DNA of 64,000 bases from Scytonema tolypothrichoides VB-61278 (GTDB lineage Bacteria > Cyanobacteriota > Cyanobacteriia > Cyanobacteriales > Nostocaceae), in assembly GCF_000828085.3 (NCBI RefSeq), contig NZ_JXCA02000019.1, positions 74,860 to 138,859 on the forward strand, in the 5' to 3' direction. Shown in pieces: positions 54,265 through 63,201 of the stretch. The position numbers were made by a program, and so were the translations under genes. How positions within the stretch are numbered: position 1 is the first letter of the stretch; the number at the start of each line of letters is the position of its first letter. The notes below the pieces were generated by a model. It saw only the letters and a list, made by a program, of their open reading frames with translations, had not been told where the DNA came from and searched no databases.

Positions 54265-56049
54265 ATGATTCATCAAACATACACAGCCGATGTCTTAGTC
54301 GTTGGAGGTGGAACAGGAGGAACAGCCGCCGCCATCCAAGCAGCGCGACGAGGGGCAAAAACTATCCTTGTGAGTGAGTTTCCTTGGTTGGGAGGAATGC
54401 TGACTTCTGCTGGCGTATCTGCACCGGATGGGAATGAACTAGAAGCTTTTCAAACAGGGTTATGGGGTGCGTTTTTACAGGAGTTACAGCACCGACAGCC
54501 GGGAGGATTAGACAATTGCTGGGTTAGCTTTTTTAGTTATGATCCGCGTATTGGGGCAAAGATTTTTGCAGATTGGGTGCAGGAATTGCCCAATTTGCTT
54601 TGGATTACAGGACAAGTACCATTAGAAGTTTTCCAGGAGGGGAATTGCGTTTCTGGCGTCCGATTTGCAGATTTAACTGTCAATGCCAAGATAACTCTCG
54701 ACGCTACAGAGTTAGGAGATTTATTAGCATTAGCTGATATACCTTACCGTTGGGGCTGGGAATTACATGAGGAGTGGGGAGAACCAAGCGCCCCAGCAGA
54801 TTTTAATCATCTCACACAAAGATATCCTGTGCAAGCTCCGACTTGGGTGGTGGTGATGCAAGACTTTGGTGAACCAGTTGCACCAGAAATCCCAAGCGCA
54901 CCTAATAACGATTCATCACAGTTTGTTGGTGCTTGGGAGGGCTACGGTGCAGAACAGTTTTTGAATTACGGACGTTTGCCCGGTGGTCTATTTATGATTA
55001 ATTGGCCGATTCGTGGCAATGACTACGGTGAAGGTGTGGGGCGATTGATAGAAACAGAAGAAACAAAGCGCCAGTTTCTGCAAGAATGTCAATGGCACAG
55101 CCAAAATTTTGCCCATTTTATCCAAAACCAGCTTGGTCGTCGGTACGGTTTAGCTAATAACATTTTCCCTCATCTGCCTCTTTCCTCCTTCGCCCTTCAC
55201 CCTTACTACCGGGAAAGCCGCCGCCTAGTGGGACTAACGACAGTTCGAGAACAGGACATTTTGCCCGTAACTGGAGGTAGGGTTGCACCTTTATATATAG
55301 ATGCAATAGCGATCGGTAACTACCCCAACGACCACCATTATCCAGGTGTTGAGTTCCAAGTGCAACCCAAATCGATGCGCTGGGGAGGACGGAGAACGGG
55401 AACTCCTTTCACCATTCCCTACCGTTGTCTAATTCCTATAGAAACAGATGGTTTACTGGTATGCGAGAAGAACATTTCTGTTTCTCATATTGCCAATGGA
55501 GCAACCAGATTGCAACCTGTGGTGATGGGTATCGGTCAAGCTGCAGGTATGGCTGCGGCTTTGTGTGTTGAGTTGGATTTAAGTCCCCGGAATTTGCCAG
55601 TTAGAGTTCTACAAAAAGCTTTATTGCACGATAAATATGCACCATTCGCAATTATTCCATTATTGAATATGCTACCAAAAGATCCGGATTGGTTGCACTG
55701 GCAATCGTACTATTTAGAAGAACCAGAATTATATCGAGTTAATGGAAATTGCCCTTGTTTATCCTCTTGTCAACGCCATAACGTTGATAGCAACAATACT
55801 ATAACTGTACGAAAGATTGACTGTTTCCAGGGCATCTTTCACCACATATCTGAACAAGATTACAAATTCACTATCACTGCGCCAAGTATCCATAGGGGGC
55901 ATACTTGGCAGATTGTGACCCTGCGATCGCACATCCATGAGCAGTTGCAAACTTTTTGTGATCAGCAACTGCTCACCATTTGTGGTCGAATGAATCACGC
56001 TCTGAATTGGTTGATAGTTGAAAATGTCAGCAGATCAGAGAAAATTTAA
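54265..56049 (+). CDS. FAD-dependent oxidoreductase
   Basis: A 594-residue flavoprotein of the FAD-dependent oxidoreductase (PF12831-like) group. The N-terminal dinucleotide motif is VLVVGGGTGGTAAAIQAARR, followed by EFPWLGGMLTSAGVSA. TLDATELGDLLALADIPYRW is a characteristic second motif. Later segments are RESRRLVGLTTV and the FAD-binding end with ATRLQPVVMGIGQAAGMAAA. The C-terminal ~100 residues are variable and cysteine-containing. Substrate unknown. Its ATG is not preceded by a strong ribosome site. The PatX-like gene follows 93 nt downstream with its own promoter motif. Confidence 0.85.
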   Translation: MIHQTYTADVLVVGGGTGGTAAAIQAARRGAKTILVSEFPWLGGMLTSAGVSAPDGNELEAFQTGLWGAFLQELQHRQPGGLDNCWVSFFSYDPRIGAKIFADWVQELPNLLWITGQVPLEVFQEGNCVSGVRFADLTVNAKITLDATELGDLLALADIPYRWGWELHEEWGEPSAPADFNHLTQRYPVQAPTWVVVMQDFGEPVAPEIPSAPNNDSSQFVGAWEGYGAEQFLNYGRLPGGLFMINWPIRGNDYGEGVGRLIETEETKRQFLQECQWHSQNFAHFIQNQLGRRYGLANNIFPHLPLSSFALHPYYRESRRLVGLTTVREQDILPVTGGRVAPLYIDAIAIGNYPNDHHYPGVEFQVQPKSMRWGGRRTGTPFTIPYRCLIPIETDGLLVCEKNISVSHIANGATRLQPVVMGIGQAAGMAAALCVELDLSPRNLPVRVLQKALLHDKYAPFAIIPLLNMLPKDPDWLHWQSYYLEEPELYRVNGNCPCLSSCQRHNVDSNNTITVRKIDCFQGIFHHISEQDYKFTITAPSIHRGHTWQIVTLRSHIHEQLQTFCDQQLLTICGRMNHALNWLIVENVSRSEKI

Positions 56050-56079
56050 CAGTAAAAATAAATACTATTTAAGGATTTT

Positions 56080-56110
56080 TCCGGATGCAGTAAATAAAAC
56101 TCAGTATTAG
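56080..56110 (+). promoter_or_regulatory. DIF1-like promoter for the PatX gene
   Basis: TCCGGA at 56080-56085 is followed 19 nt later by TATTAG (56105-56110), a plausible -10. DIF1 motifs (TCCGGA near -35) mark promoters induced early in heterocyst differentiation in Anabaena. It would start transcription about 25 nt before the patX ATG. Confidence 0.6.
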
Positions 56111-56142
56111 TGAAATGAAGAGTTCTAAAATAGACGTTTCTT

Positions 56143-56355
56143 ATGCGTGCTGCCATTTCATTTCTGATCACAGGATTGTTCTTTAGCTCCTTAGCTATTA
56201 ACACCCAAGTACCTGATATACACGTATCTAGCGTTGACTCACAACTGTTGATGGCGGCAGTAGGCAATACCAAAAAGACTCGCAAAGACAAGTACAGGGG
56301 TAGTGGTCGCATCCAAGTGCTGGAACAGATCAAGAGTACACATCCTGTTGTCTAA
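56143..56355 (+). CDS. patX: PatX-like heterocyst inhibitor peptide precursor (RGSGR)
   Basis: A 70-residue protein with an N-terminal hydrophobic export signal (MRAAISFLITGLFFSSLA) and a basic C-terminal part that contains the exact pentapeptide RGSGR at about residues 52-56, in the context KDKYRGSGRIQVLEQ. RGSGR is the active sequence of PatS and HetN, which block the master regulator HetR. PatX proteins are small exported precursors with this pentapeptide near the C-terminus and are widespread in filamentous cyanobacteria. The DIF1-like motif upstream fits expression in differentiating cells. Ten or more residues follow the pentapeptide, so processing would be needed. No hetR is in the window. 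Overlapping minus-strand frames are shadows. Confidence 0.82.
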   Translation: MRAAISFLITGLFFSSLAINTQVPDIHVSSVDSQLLMAAVGNTKKTRKDKYRGSGRIQVLEQIKSTHPVV

Positions 56356-57290
56356 CAACAGGAAGTTTATGCTATCTGTTGGGGTGGTAATTGTTTTGTA
56401 CAAAGAGAATCTAAATAGTGTAAGCCAGGGTGTTTTGAAAATTAGTAACACACCCTCCCTAGTAAAAAGGTGATATTAAAAATACAATCACTATAGGGAA
56501 CAGTTCTGTATTTCACTCATAATTGTTTGTTTACTTAGTTACTTGTGAACTTTTGCATAGAGATGCGATGCAAGTTATACCGTTTCACTTTACTGTCATA
56601 CAAATAGCTTGATTTCCGTGCTGTTTTTGAGGTTTGAATATGTATGAAAAATTTCGTGAAATAGTATTAGCTGCTAGTATTGCAAGCATTAAGAGCCACT
56701 GAAATAAAAAATAAGCAGGAAATTCCTCAACGCAACCTTCACGTTATTTCTTGAAAGGGTATTAGTTGGGCTAGCAGTTTAGTTAAAGCCCATGTGTTTC
56801 AGATATTGTGATATCAAGTCCGGTTCATTAATTATCGTATGTCCGCAGTCGCTGCGGACATCTATATGAAGCGGATTTGATATGACTATTGAGAAATCTC
56901 TCTTGAGTACAACAACTTTGTCCAAGAACACGTTGAAGAAAGACTACTGAGGTTATGGATAGCTGGTAAGCGAGAATTTATGAATAGGACTTACCCACGA
57001 GTTATGAAAGAACAAGACTACAGTTACGACTGAGGTCGCAATGACGCAACTACGTTATTTTTGCGTAAGTCCTGATGAAACAGCTATTCGGGTGAAATTT
57101 GGCAAAAAACAGGGTGGACATTGCCCACATAGCCCTGTCAAGGTACAAGTCTTTTGCTCGTGTTCTTGGTGTCTATGTCCCGAAGAACACGAAGCTAGAG
57201 TCAAAATAATGGTGTTTGAAACCAGTTTTTATTTACCTTGACAGGGATAACATTGCCCACCCCACACATATCACATACAAAACATTTGTT
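56356..57290. other. Long spacer downstream of patX
   Basis: No convincing gene. A 66-codon plus-strand frame at 57041-57241 shows no domain or good start. A small inverted-repeat element at 56811-56883 is listed separately. Confidence 0.45.
56811..56883. mobile_element. 73-bp MITE-like inverted repeat
   Basis: atatcaagtccggttcat at the left and atgaagcggatttgatat at the right match in inverse at 16 of 18 positions. In the centre is a perfect stem tgtccgcag / ctgcggaca. Confidence 0.65.
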
Positions 57291-58190
57291 CTATGCCTTC
57301 GTTTTTTGGCGGTTATTTTGCATCCCTTTCAAGCCATTGAGGAACATCGGCACAAACCTTTCCATCAATGCCTGTGGATCTCGGTTCCAAACTCGCTGAA
57401 CAACATCAATCCGAGTCATTTGCAAATCTGGTGCCAATAGAGTCTGCGGTAAGCGTTCCATCAGGTACTGAGGACGTTGCCATACAGGCATTGTGTTTGC
57501 CACTTCCAGCAGGTTGGCAACTCTACGCAGTTCTGCACCCAAGGTGATATCCATCCCAGCTTCAAAGGCTGCTTGTTCAATAGCAGCATATTTGAGCTTG
57601 GCTTGGTCAACCTTTTGGCGATGTTCTGGACTTTTATCTGCTAACTGCCCCAACCAACGGTTACCCCAGCGAACGTGTCCTGCTTCCTCTGGCAGAATTT
57701 TTTCAATCGTTTCGCGGATTTTGACGTTTTCTTCGGTTTGGGGTGCTTGCTTGAGGGCGTAAATGTGAGCAGAGAAGTACTCACAACCCCGTTTTTCGGT
57801 TACGTTAATTGCAGCAAGGGTTGAAATTAAAAAATCCTCAAGGTCTTTGCTTGGGTCTTTTTGTTCGCGGTCTATTAGCCTTTCAAACTCATCAATATAA
57901 GAAGAACCTGGAGGTGTTCCTACATTCGCCCCCAGTTCTACCAATAAATCAGTCAGCCACATGGCATGGCGGGCTTCATCGGAGATATGGTGAGATAAAT
58001 CCCGTACCAGTTCGGCTGGCTTTCCGTTGAGTTGTTCAATGACTTCAGTGAGGTCTTTGCAACTGCGTTGTTCGCTATAGCGGTAGCGGTTGAGAGTGAC
58101 CAGATGCACGTCGCGATCGCCGACAACTTGTGTCAAGATGTCCCTTGCACCTATAGCGTTTTGAAATTTGCGTGGGTAAGCAACAGCCAT
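57291..58190 (-). CDS. Ferritin-like domain protein of cyanobacteria
   Basis: A 299-residue mostly helical protein. Two metal-type motifs, ISDEARHAMW (E-x-x-H) and ILPEEAGHVRWGNRW (E-x-x-H), together with earlier and later acids suggest a di-iron carboxylate four-helix bundle in residues about 25-215. A C-terminal region with EVANTMPVWQRPQYLMERLP and RVWNRDPQALMERF follows. The exact function (oxygenase, iron handling or oxidase) is not known to me. It is transcribed away from patX and followed by a spacer. Start at 58190 (MAVAYPRKF) is the first ATG. Confidence 0.75.
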   Translation of the reverse strand: MAVAYPRKFQNAIGARDILTQVVGDRDVHLVTLNRYRYSEQRSCKDLTEVIEQLNGKPAELVRDLSHHISDEARHAMWLTDLLVELGANVGTPPGSSYIDEFERLIDREQKDPSKDLEDFLISTLAAINVTEKRGCEYFSAHIYALKQAPQTEENVKIRETIEKILPEEAGHVRWGNRWLGQLADKSPEHRQKVDQAKLKYAAIEQAAFEAGMDITLGAELRRVANLLEVANTMPVWQRPQYLMERLPQTLLAPDLQMTRIDVVQRVWNRDPQALMERFVPMFLNGLKGMQNNRQKTKA

Positions 58191-58663
58191 AACTTTTTAT
58201 GAGAGTTATGTAAACTAGTATTAATACTATATTAGTTTTTTCTGATCGGCGTAGCTTTTTTTCACATCATATCGGGCAAGGTTTACTGAAAATTGTGATG
58301 GCTCAGCTTGATTAAGGAATGAGACATAAGTATTAGGTTAAGCTTTTGTAACTTTGCTTTACCTAAATTAAAGATTTGCCATTACTAAATCATAAACTGA
58401 CACCTCCTACACTCTGCCACCGCCCTATGCTTACGGCACGGTTGCGCCGTATATGCTTTGCGCACGAATTGAATCGGGCGGTAACGCGCAGCGTCTTTGC
58501 AGGAAATAGGGGTATGTCCTAAGCCCTTACTGCTGCTTTCTATATATTAAATTTTATAAAAAATCCTAATTTTGTACGTTTAGATACAGAAATGTGTTAT
58601 ATTGTAGTTAGTTAAAAGTCAGCTAACTATAACATTAAAAAAATTATTAGGGAGGACTTTGGT
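58191..58663. other. Divergent promoter region with small repeats
   Basis: No gene. A GC-rich palindromic repeat cluster lies at about 58430-58500. An imperfect inverted repeat (tagttag ... ctaacta) at about 58605-58632, just before the small protein gene, may be an operator. Confidence 0.45.
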
Positions 58664-58864
58664 ATGTCTACTCAAGAAAAAGCCCGTGCTTTGATGATGC
58701 GTCACTATCAGCTCATTAAGAATCGTCAACAATCAATGCTGGGGCGTGCTGGCGAGGAATTAGGTCTTCCCGGAGAAGTCTCTCACTACTGGAACCCTAT
58801 TCAAGGAAAAATAGATCCTACCGCTCGCATGACTTATGATCGCAGCAACGCGACTATGAGCTAA
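58664..58864 (+). CDS. Small soluble protein, unknown function
   Basis: A 66-residue basic protein (MSTQEKARALMMRHYQLIKN...) with a strong GGGAGGAC ribosome binding site and good codon use. The middle reads RQQSMLGRAGEELGLPGEVS and the end HYWNPIQGK... It has no signal peptide, membrane helix or recognisable domain. The good ribosome site and coding pattern argue that it is real and possibly well expressed. No function is proposed. Confidence 0.6.
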   Translation: MSTQEKARALMMRHYQLIKNRQQSMLGRAGEELGLPGEVSHYWNPIQGKIDPTARMTYDRSNATMS

Positions 58865-59124
58865 GTGTCAACAAATAGGGGTGTAGGGGTGTAAGGGTGT
58901 AGGGGATGTAAGAGTGTGAGGGCAGCGAACTCATCACTATCTTATTGACCACCACTAAGGGTATGCCTGCCAACGCGAATGACGACTAACAATAGTGACG
59001 GTGAACGATTTTTGAAAATTGTTCACCGTTACAACTAGCAGGAAAATTAAGTACTAATTTATATATTTTTCCGGAACTAACTGTAAGTGCTTGGTAGAAT
59101 TAGATAACAGTTAACCAAGTACTT

Positions 59125-59736
59125 ATGACCAGATATGTTACACCGCGAGAAGCGATGCAAATTCTCCAAGTCTCAGAAAAAACACTTAGAGACTGGGACA
59201 AAGCCGGAAGGATTGCCACTATTAGAACTCCTGCGGGGCATCGAAGATACGACATTGACTCAGTTCTCACTCCGCAATCAACAAGAGCTAGAAAAACAAT
59301 CCTCTATTGCAGAGTCAGTTCTCATAAACAGCGAGACGACCTTAATAGACAAACCGATTACCTCCAGTCACTCTTCCCAAAAGGTGAAGTCATCAAAGAA
59401 ATCGGCTCAGGACTCAATTACAAGCGAAAAGGTTTACAAACCCTTTTGGGACAAATTTTGTCTGGAGATGTCGAACAAGTTGTATGCAGTTACAAAGACA
59501 GGCTTGCAAGATTTGGAATTGAACTCATCGACTACATCTGTCAGCAAAACGATTGTAAACTCGTGGTTCTCAACCGCATTGATTTCTCTCCAGAAAGAGA
59601 GTTCGTTGAAGACATCTTGGCAATTATCCACGTCTTCTCGTTGTTTAGTTCCAAACTTTACGGACTCAGAAAGTATAAACAAAAAATCAAAGAAGATCCG
59701 GATTTACCCGGAAACCAAGCTGAGAACAGTATATAG
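59125..59736 (+). CDS. tnpA: IS607 family serine recombinase TnpA
   Basis: A 203-residue transposase. The N-terminal MerR-like helix-turn-helix is TPREAMQILQVSEKTLRDWD, then RIATIRTPAGHRRYDI. The serine resolvase domain starts with ILYCRVSSHKQRDDLNRQ, where the Ser in RVSS is the nucleophile, and continues with CSYKDRLARFGIELI. It catalyses cut-and-join of the element through a covalent 5'-phosphoserine intermediate. The last ~80 codons overlap the tnpB frame. Confidence 0.93.
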   Translation: MTRYVTPREAMQILQVSEKTLRDWDKAGRIATIRTPAGHRRYDIDSVLTPQSTRARKTILYCRVSSHKQRDDLNRQTDYLQSLFPKGEVIKEIGSGLNYKRKGLQTLLGQILSGDVEQVVCSYKDRLARFGIELIDYICQQNDCKLVVLNRIDFSPEREFVEDILAIIHVFSLFSSKLYGLRKYKQKIKEDPDLPGNQAENSI

Positions 59737-60832
59737 AAAATGGTTTGCGGCTTGTCGTTGGTGTTATAACCAAGCGATTGCTTACCAGCGTGATTGCTTT
59801 GTCCGAAACGAGAAACAGCCAACTAAATATCAATTGAGAGATGCAATTCTTAAGTCTTGTCCTGACTGGGTATCTGAATGCCCATACTCTCCTAAAGAGG
59901 AATCGGTATTTGATGCGAAAATAGCATTTTTAAAAACCGCTACGAAAAACAAATCAGCCCCAAGATTTCAATCATGTCGCTCACCTGTGAAAAGTTTACG
60001 AATTGGTGCAAAATATTGGGGTGCAGTTTCTGCTGGTAGGGGGAAATCTAAGCAAGTAGTTGGATTTACTCATTACACCACGAATCAATCAGTGGTAAAT
60101 AATGAAAGTATTGCCATTAAAGACTTACAGCTGAATCCTGTGGAACCGTTATGTGAAGAAATGCCTTCAGAGTTTACTATTTTACTTGATAAAGGGAAAT
60201 GGTTTATCTGTTTTGCAGTTCCCTTTGAAATCCAAGTGAACCTCAGGAAAAATTGCATCGGACTAGACCCTGGTGTTAGAACTTTTCTGACGGGGTTTGA
60301 CGGCGAAAAGATTTTAGAGATTGGCAATGGTTCCATCTCTAATGTAGCGATTCTCTGTCAACGTTTAGACCAATTACAATCTCAAATAACAAAAGCTAAA
60401 GGGAGGGATAATAAAAGACTACGCTGGAAGTTAAGAAGACAATCAGAAGCAATAAGAACGAGGATTAGAAACCTCACTAACGAAGTTCAGAATAAAGCTT
60501 CTGTGTTTTTGACTAAAAATTATAAACACATTTTTTTGCCAACGTTTGAGACTTCTCAAATGGTAGTTAAGAAAAAACGTAAGCTACATTCTAAAACAGC
60601 TAGAAATATGCTTACGTGGTCGCACTATAGGTTCAAGCAAACTCTTAAATTCCATGCCTTAAAACGGAATTGCGTTGTGCATGATATTACAGAAGAATAC
60701 ACAAGCAAAACGTGCAGTCGGTGTGGACACGTCCATGAAAAGTTAGGCGGGAATAAAAAGTTCAAGTGCCCTAAGTGCAATCATGAGATAGCAAGAGATT
60801 GGAATGGAGCAATCAACATTTTCATCAAATAA
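59468..60832 (+). CDS. tnpB: TnpB RNA-guided nuclease of the IS607 element
   Basis: TnpB-type nuclease, ancestor of Cas12. The conserved part begins near 59690 with KKIRIYPETKLRTVYRKWFA. The RuvC-like residues are Asp in IGLDPGVRTFLTGFDG and Glu in LPTFETSQMV. A CxxC...CxxC zinc ribbon (CSRCGHVH, CPKCNHEI) follows, with the last Asp in ARDWNGAINI. All catalytic residues are present. The frame is open far upstream across tnpA, so the start is uncertain: ATG 59468 is used here, while a TTG at 59606 would give a more usual length of about 408 residues. Confidence 0.88.
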   Translation: MSNKLYAVTKTGLQDLELNSSTTSVSKTIVNSWFSTALISLQKESSLKTSWQLSTSSRCLVPNFTDSESINKKSKKIRIYPETKLRTVYRKWFAACRWCYNQAIAYQRDCFVRNEKQPTKYQLRDAILKSCPDWVSECPYSPKEESVFDAKIAFLKTATKNKSAPRFQSCRSPVKSLRIGAKYWGAVSAGRGKSKQVVGFTHYTTNQSVVNNESIAIKDLQLNPVEPLCEEMPSEFTILLDKGKWFICFAVPFEIQVNLRKNCIGLDPGVRTFLTGFDGEKILEIGNGSISNVAILCQRLDQLQSQITKAKGRDNKRLRWKLRRQSEAIRTRIRNLTNEVQNKASVFLTKNYKHIFLPTFETSQMVVKKKRKLHSKTARNMLTWSHYRFKQTLKFHALKRNCVVHDITEEYTSKTCSRCGHVHEKLGGNKKFKCPKCNHEIARDWNGAINIFIK

Positions 60833-60930
60833 ATTAATGATTTGGTAAATGCCTCAATTTCGGTTGAGGCTGGGGAGGATACACCCCGATACACAGTAGA
60901 AACTAGTACTTGTTACCAGGATTTACCGGG
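60833..60930 (+). ncRNA. Putative omega RNA / right end of the IS607 element
   Basis: Directly after the tnpB stop is a hairpin gcctcaa-tttcgg-ttgaggc (60851-60870) and then gggg-aggataca-cccc (60872-60887). TnpB guide RNAs are made from the tnpB 3' end and the element's right end, so this is the expected place. The exact boundary is not visible. Confidence 0.5.
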
Positions 60931-61177
60931 TTAAATGGTATCCGTTGTTATATGTTGCGTCTACGTTCCTCCCAGTGGTAGATGGATGCAAGGCTCAATT
61001 TTATGAAAAGTAGCCAAAAACACTTCATGTCAGATGAAAAACCACAATGTGATTTTTGGAAGTTAATCTTAGAAACACCATTAGTAAAGAAAACTTTTTG
61101 CTTCAGGTCATAGGCTTTGGAGAAGCCGAGTTTTGAGATATCCTGAAGTAGAAAGCATAGCGCGGAGAATCATAGTT
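60931..61177. other. Spacer before the GTPase gene
   Basis: No gene is seen. The GTPase frame is open from a TTG at 61133; a better start is at 61178. Confidence 0.4.
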
Positions 61178-62644
61178 GTGAAGTTGCAGCGACCGATTTT
61201 AGTGGGAGGATTAGGACTGTCCTTTTCTCTGTGGATGTTACAAAATTTGCACCATTCAATAGTGCAGGTGGGTGAATTTGGTTTGTTGAGTCTGTTAGCC
61301 GTTGGCGGCGGTTTGTGGTTATTAAAGTCAAATCGCACTCAAGATAGTTCGCAATCGTTAAACACTCTACCAGTAGACCGTACAACAGCAGAGGCTACCA
61401 TTGCCAAAGCCGAAGCTGTGGTTAACCAACTCGCACAAGAAGTAGGAAATCCTCTAACCGTAGAGACATTGCGAAAACAAGTTACTCATCTCACGGCTGA
61501 GTTAGAGAGACAAGAAATGATTGCTGCTGTTACTGGCGGCAAATCGGTAGGTAAAACGACTTTGATTGAAGTCTTAGAATCTACCTGGTGTCAAAACGTA
61601 GAGACGGGAAGCTTTTCGTTCGTAGAATTCCAAGAAACACCTCCTTTGTTTGTAAAAGCAAGCGAAAACTCAGATGCAGATGTTTTGACACAAACAAACA
61701 AATCTGATGTTGTCTTGTTCCTGACAAATGGTGATTTAACAGATTCGGAATTTCAAAGCTTACAACAGCTAAAAGCAGTCAATCAAAACACTATTTTAGT
61801 TTTTAATAAACAAGACCAGTATTTGCCAGATGAACGTGTCAGTGTGTTGCAGTCGCTGAAACATCGGATGTCCTCAATTGTTGTGGCGACTGCGGCGTCT
61901 CCGAATCCTATCAAAGTACGGAAGCATCAAGAAGATGGTTGTGTGCAAGAATCCTTGGAACTACCAACACCAGACATTCAACAGTTGACGCAGCAGTTGG
62001 GTGAAATGTTGACACAGCAACCACAGCAGTTGGTGTGGGCAACTACAATGAGGAAAGCTTTGTTGGTAAAAACTGAAGCGAAAAACTTGCTGAATGAAAT
62101 CAGACGCGATCGCGCTGTCAAATCAATTGAACAATACCAGTGGATAGCAGCAGCAGCAGCATTTGCCAACCCAGTACCAGCGCTTGATATTCTCGCAACA
62201 GCGGCAATTAATGCTCAAATGGTTATGGATTTGGGTGGTATTTATCAGCAAAACTTTTCCTTGGAACAAGCGCAAACTGTTGCTGGCACAATGGGAAGTC
62301 TGATGGTGAAACTGGGTTTAGTGGAACTATCTTCTAAGGCAGTAAGTACAGTACTTAAAACTAACGCTATCACCTTTGTTGCTGGTGGCTTAGTGCAGGG
62401 AGTGAGTGCAGCTTATCTGACTCGCATCGCAGGTTTAACTTTAGTCGAATATTTCCAACAGCAGGAAGTTGCTATTGACTCTGGAACAGTGTTGAATCTC
62501 GACAAGTTACGGCAAACTTTGCAAAGCGTATTTCAGCAGAACCAACAAATGGCTTTATTGCAAAGTTTTGTTAAGCAAGGCGTGAAGCATTTGACGCCAC
62601 AAGCACAGCAGCTACAACTTGTTGAATCTGAGATCAGCGCTTAG
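61178..62644 (+). CDS. Membrane GTPase-like protein with DUF697 domain
   Basis: About 488 residues. Two hydrophobic segments near the N-terminus (PILVGGLGLSFSLWMLQNLH and VGEFGLLSLLAVGGGLWLLK) are followed by a P-loop GTPase domain: VTGGKSVGKTTLIEVL (G1) and VFNKQD (G4). The C-terminal third is DUF697-like with hydrophobic helices (IAAAAAFANPVPALDILAT...). Such proteins are widespread in cyanobacteria; the function is unknown. The GTG at 61178 has a GGAGAA ribosome site and places the membrane segment normally; a TTG at 61133 would add 15 residues. Confidence 0.78.
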   Translation: MKLQRPILVGGLGLSFSLWMLQNLHHSIVQVGEFGLLSLLAVGGGLWLLKSNRTQDSSQSLNTLPVDRTTAEATIAKAEAVVNQLAQEVGNPLTVETLRKQVTHLTAELERQEMIAAVTGGKSVGKTTLIEVLESTWCQNVETGSFSFVEFQETPPLFVKASENSDADVLTQTNKSDVVLFLTNGDLTDSEFQSLQQLKAVNQNTILVFNKQDQYLPDERVSVLQSLKHRMSSIVVATAASPNPIKVRKHQEDGCVQESLELPTPDIQQLTQQLGEMLTQQPQQLVWATTMRKALLVKTEAKNLLNEIRRDRAVKSIEQYQWIAAAAAFANPVPALDILATAAINAQMVMDLGGIYQQNFSLEQAQTVAGTMGSLMVKLGLVELSSKAVSTVLKTNAITFVAGGLVQGVSAAYLTRIAGLTLVEYFQQQEVAIDSGTVLNLDKLRQTLQSVFQQNQQMALLQSFVKQGVKHLTPQAQQLQLVESEISA

Positions 62645-63201
62645 CTTAGTCAGGTGGAATTCACACTCATACAAACAAAGTCCGCCTATACAGACTCAAC
62701 TTTCCTAAAGCTGTTCAGGCGGGTTTTGTCTGTATAAGGAAATAGGGAACAGGGAACAGGGAACAGGGAACAGGGAACAGGGAACATCGAAGAAGGAATA
62801 AAGGTGTAAGAAGCTTCACAAAAATTTTTGGAAGAGTCCTATATAAACTCATTCTATTACAAGTAAAAATACTGAGACTGCTCGTTCGTATTGATGTTCC
62901 TCAATGTGCTGATTATTAAACCTCTCGCAAAAGTCAATTTTTGGAATCTGAAAACAGATAAATTATTGGGACTTAGACAAAAAGTAGCAAGAATTTAACC
63001 TCAAATCTATATATAGAGGGTCTTTGACATCGTTTTGCCTAGTTTCTTGATATATCTGGGTTTCAGGCATTTTTGAGCCTTTAATGTATTTTCCGTGTCC
63101 TGTATGGGTTTGGGGCTTATTTCTGCCTCAAAAATGTTTAATATCAGGTTCGGATAATCACTTATAATTAATTTGGGAATCGTTGCGTGTATCTATGACC
63201 T
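62645..63201. other. Spacer with terminator-like hairpin and short tandem repeat
   Basis: tccgcct (62681-62687) and aggcggg near 62717, followed by ttttgtc, could form the terminator of the GTPase gene. The remainder holds the 7-bp repeat described below and the left flank of an IS630 element; its terminal repeat was not identified. Confidence 0.5.
62744..62786. repeat. 7-bp tandem repeat (agggaac)n
   Basis: About six perfect copies of agggaac. Short sequences of the same kind (ttccctgttccctg) occur at 32312-32341. Confidence 0.9.

Larger units (their letters stand above)
59083..60925 (+). mobile_element. IS607-type insertion sequence (tnpA + tnpB), ends approximate
   Basis: A serine-recombinase tnpA and a tnpB in tandem on one strand. 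The left end near 59086 can fold (agtgcttggt with accaagtact at 59118-59127). The right end near 60905 has actagtacttgttacc, related to the left-end sequence. IS607 elements have no true inverted repeats, so boundaries are estimates. Confidence 0.8.

Noticed and set aside
57041..57241. 66-codon plus-strand frame in the spacer after patX
   Set aside because: No ribosome site, no domain and a composition unlike neighbouring genes.
59135..59467. Extension of the TnpB frame back to 59135 (565 codons)
   Set aside because: It runs antiphase through tnpA, whose sequence is clearly the coding one; the extra residues show no TnpB similarity.
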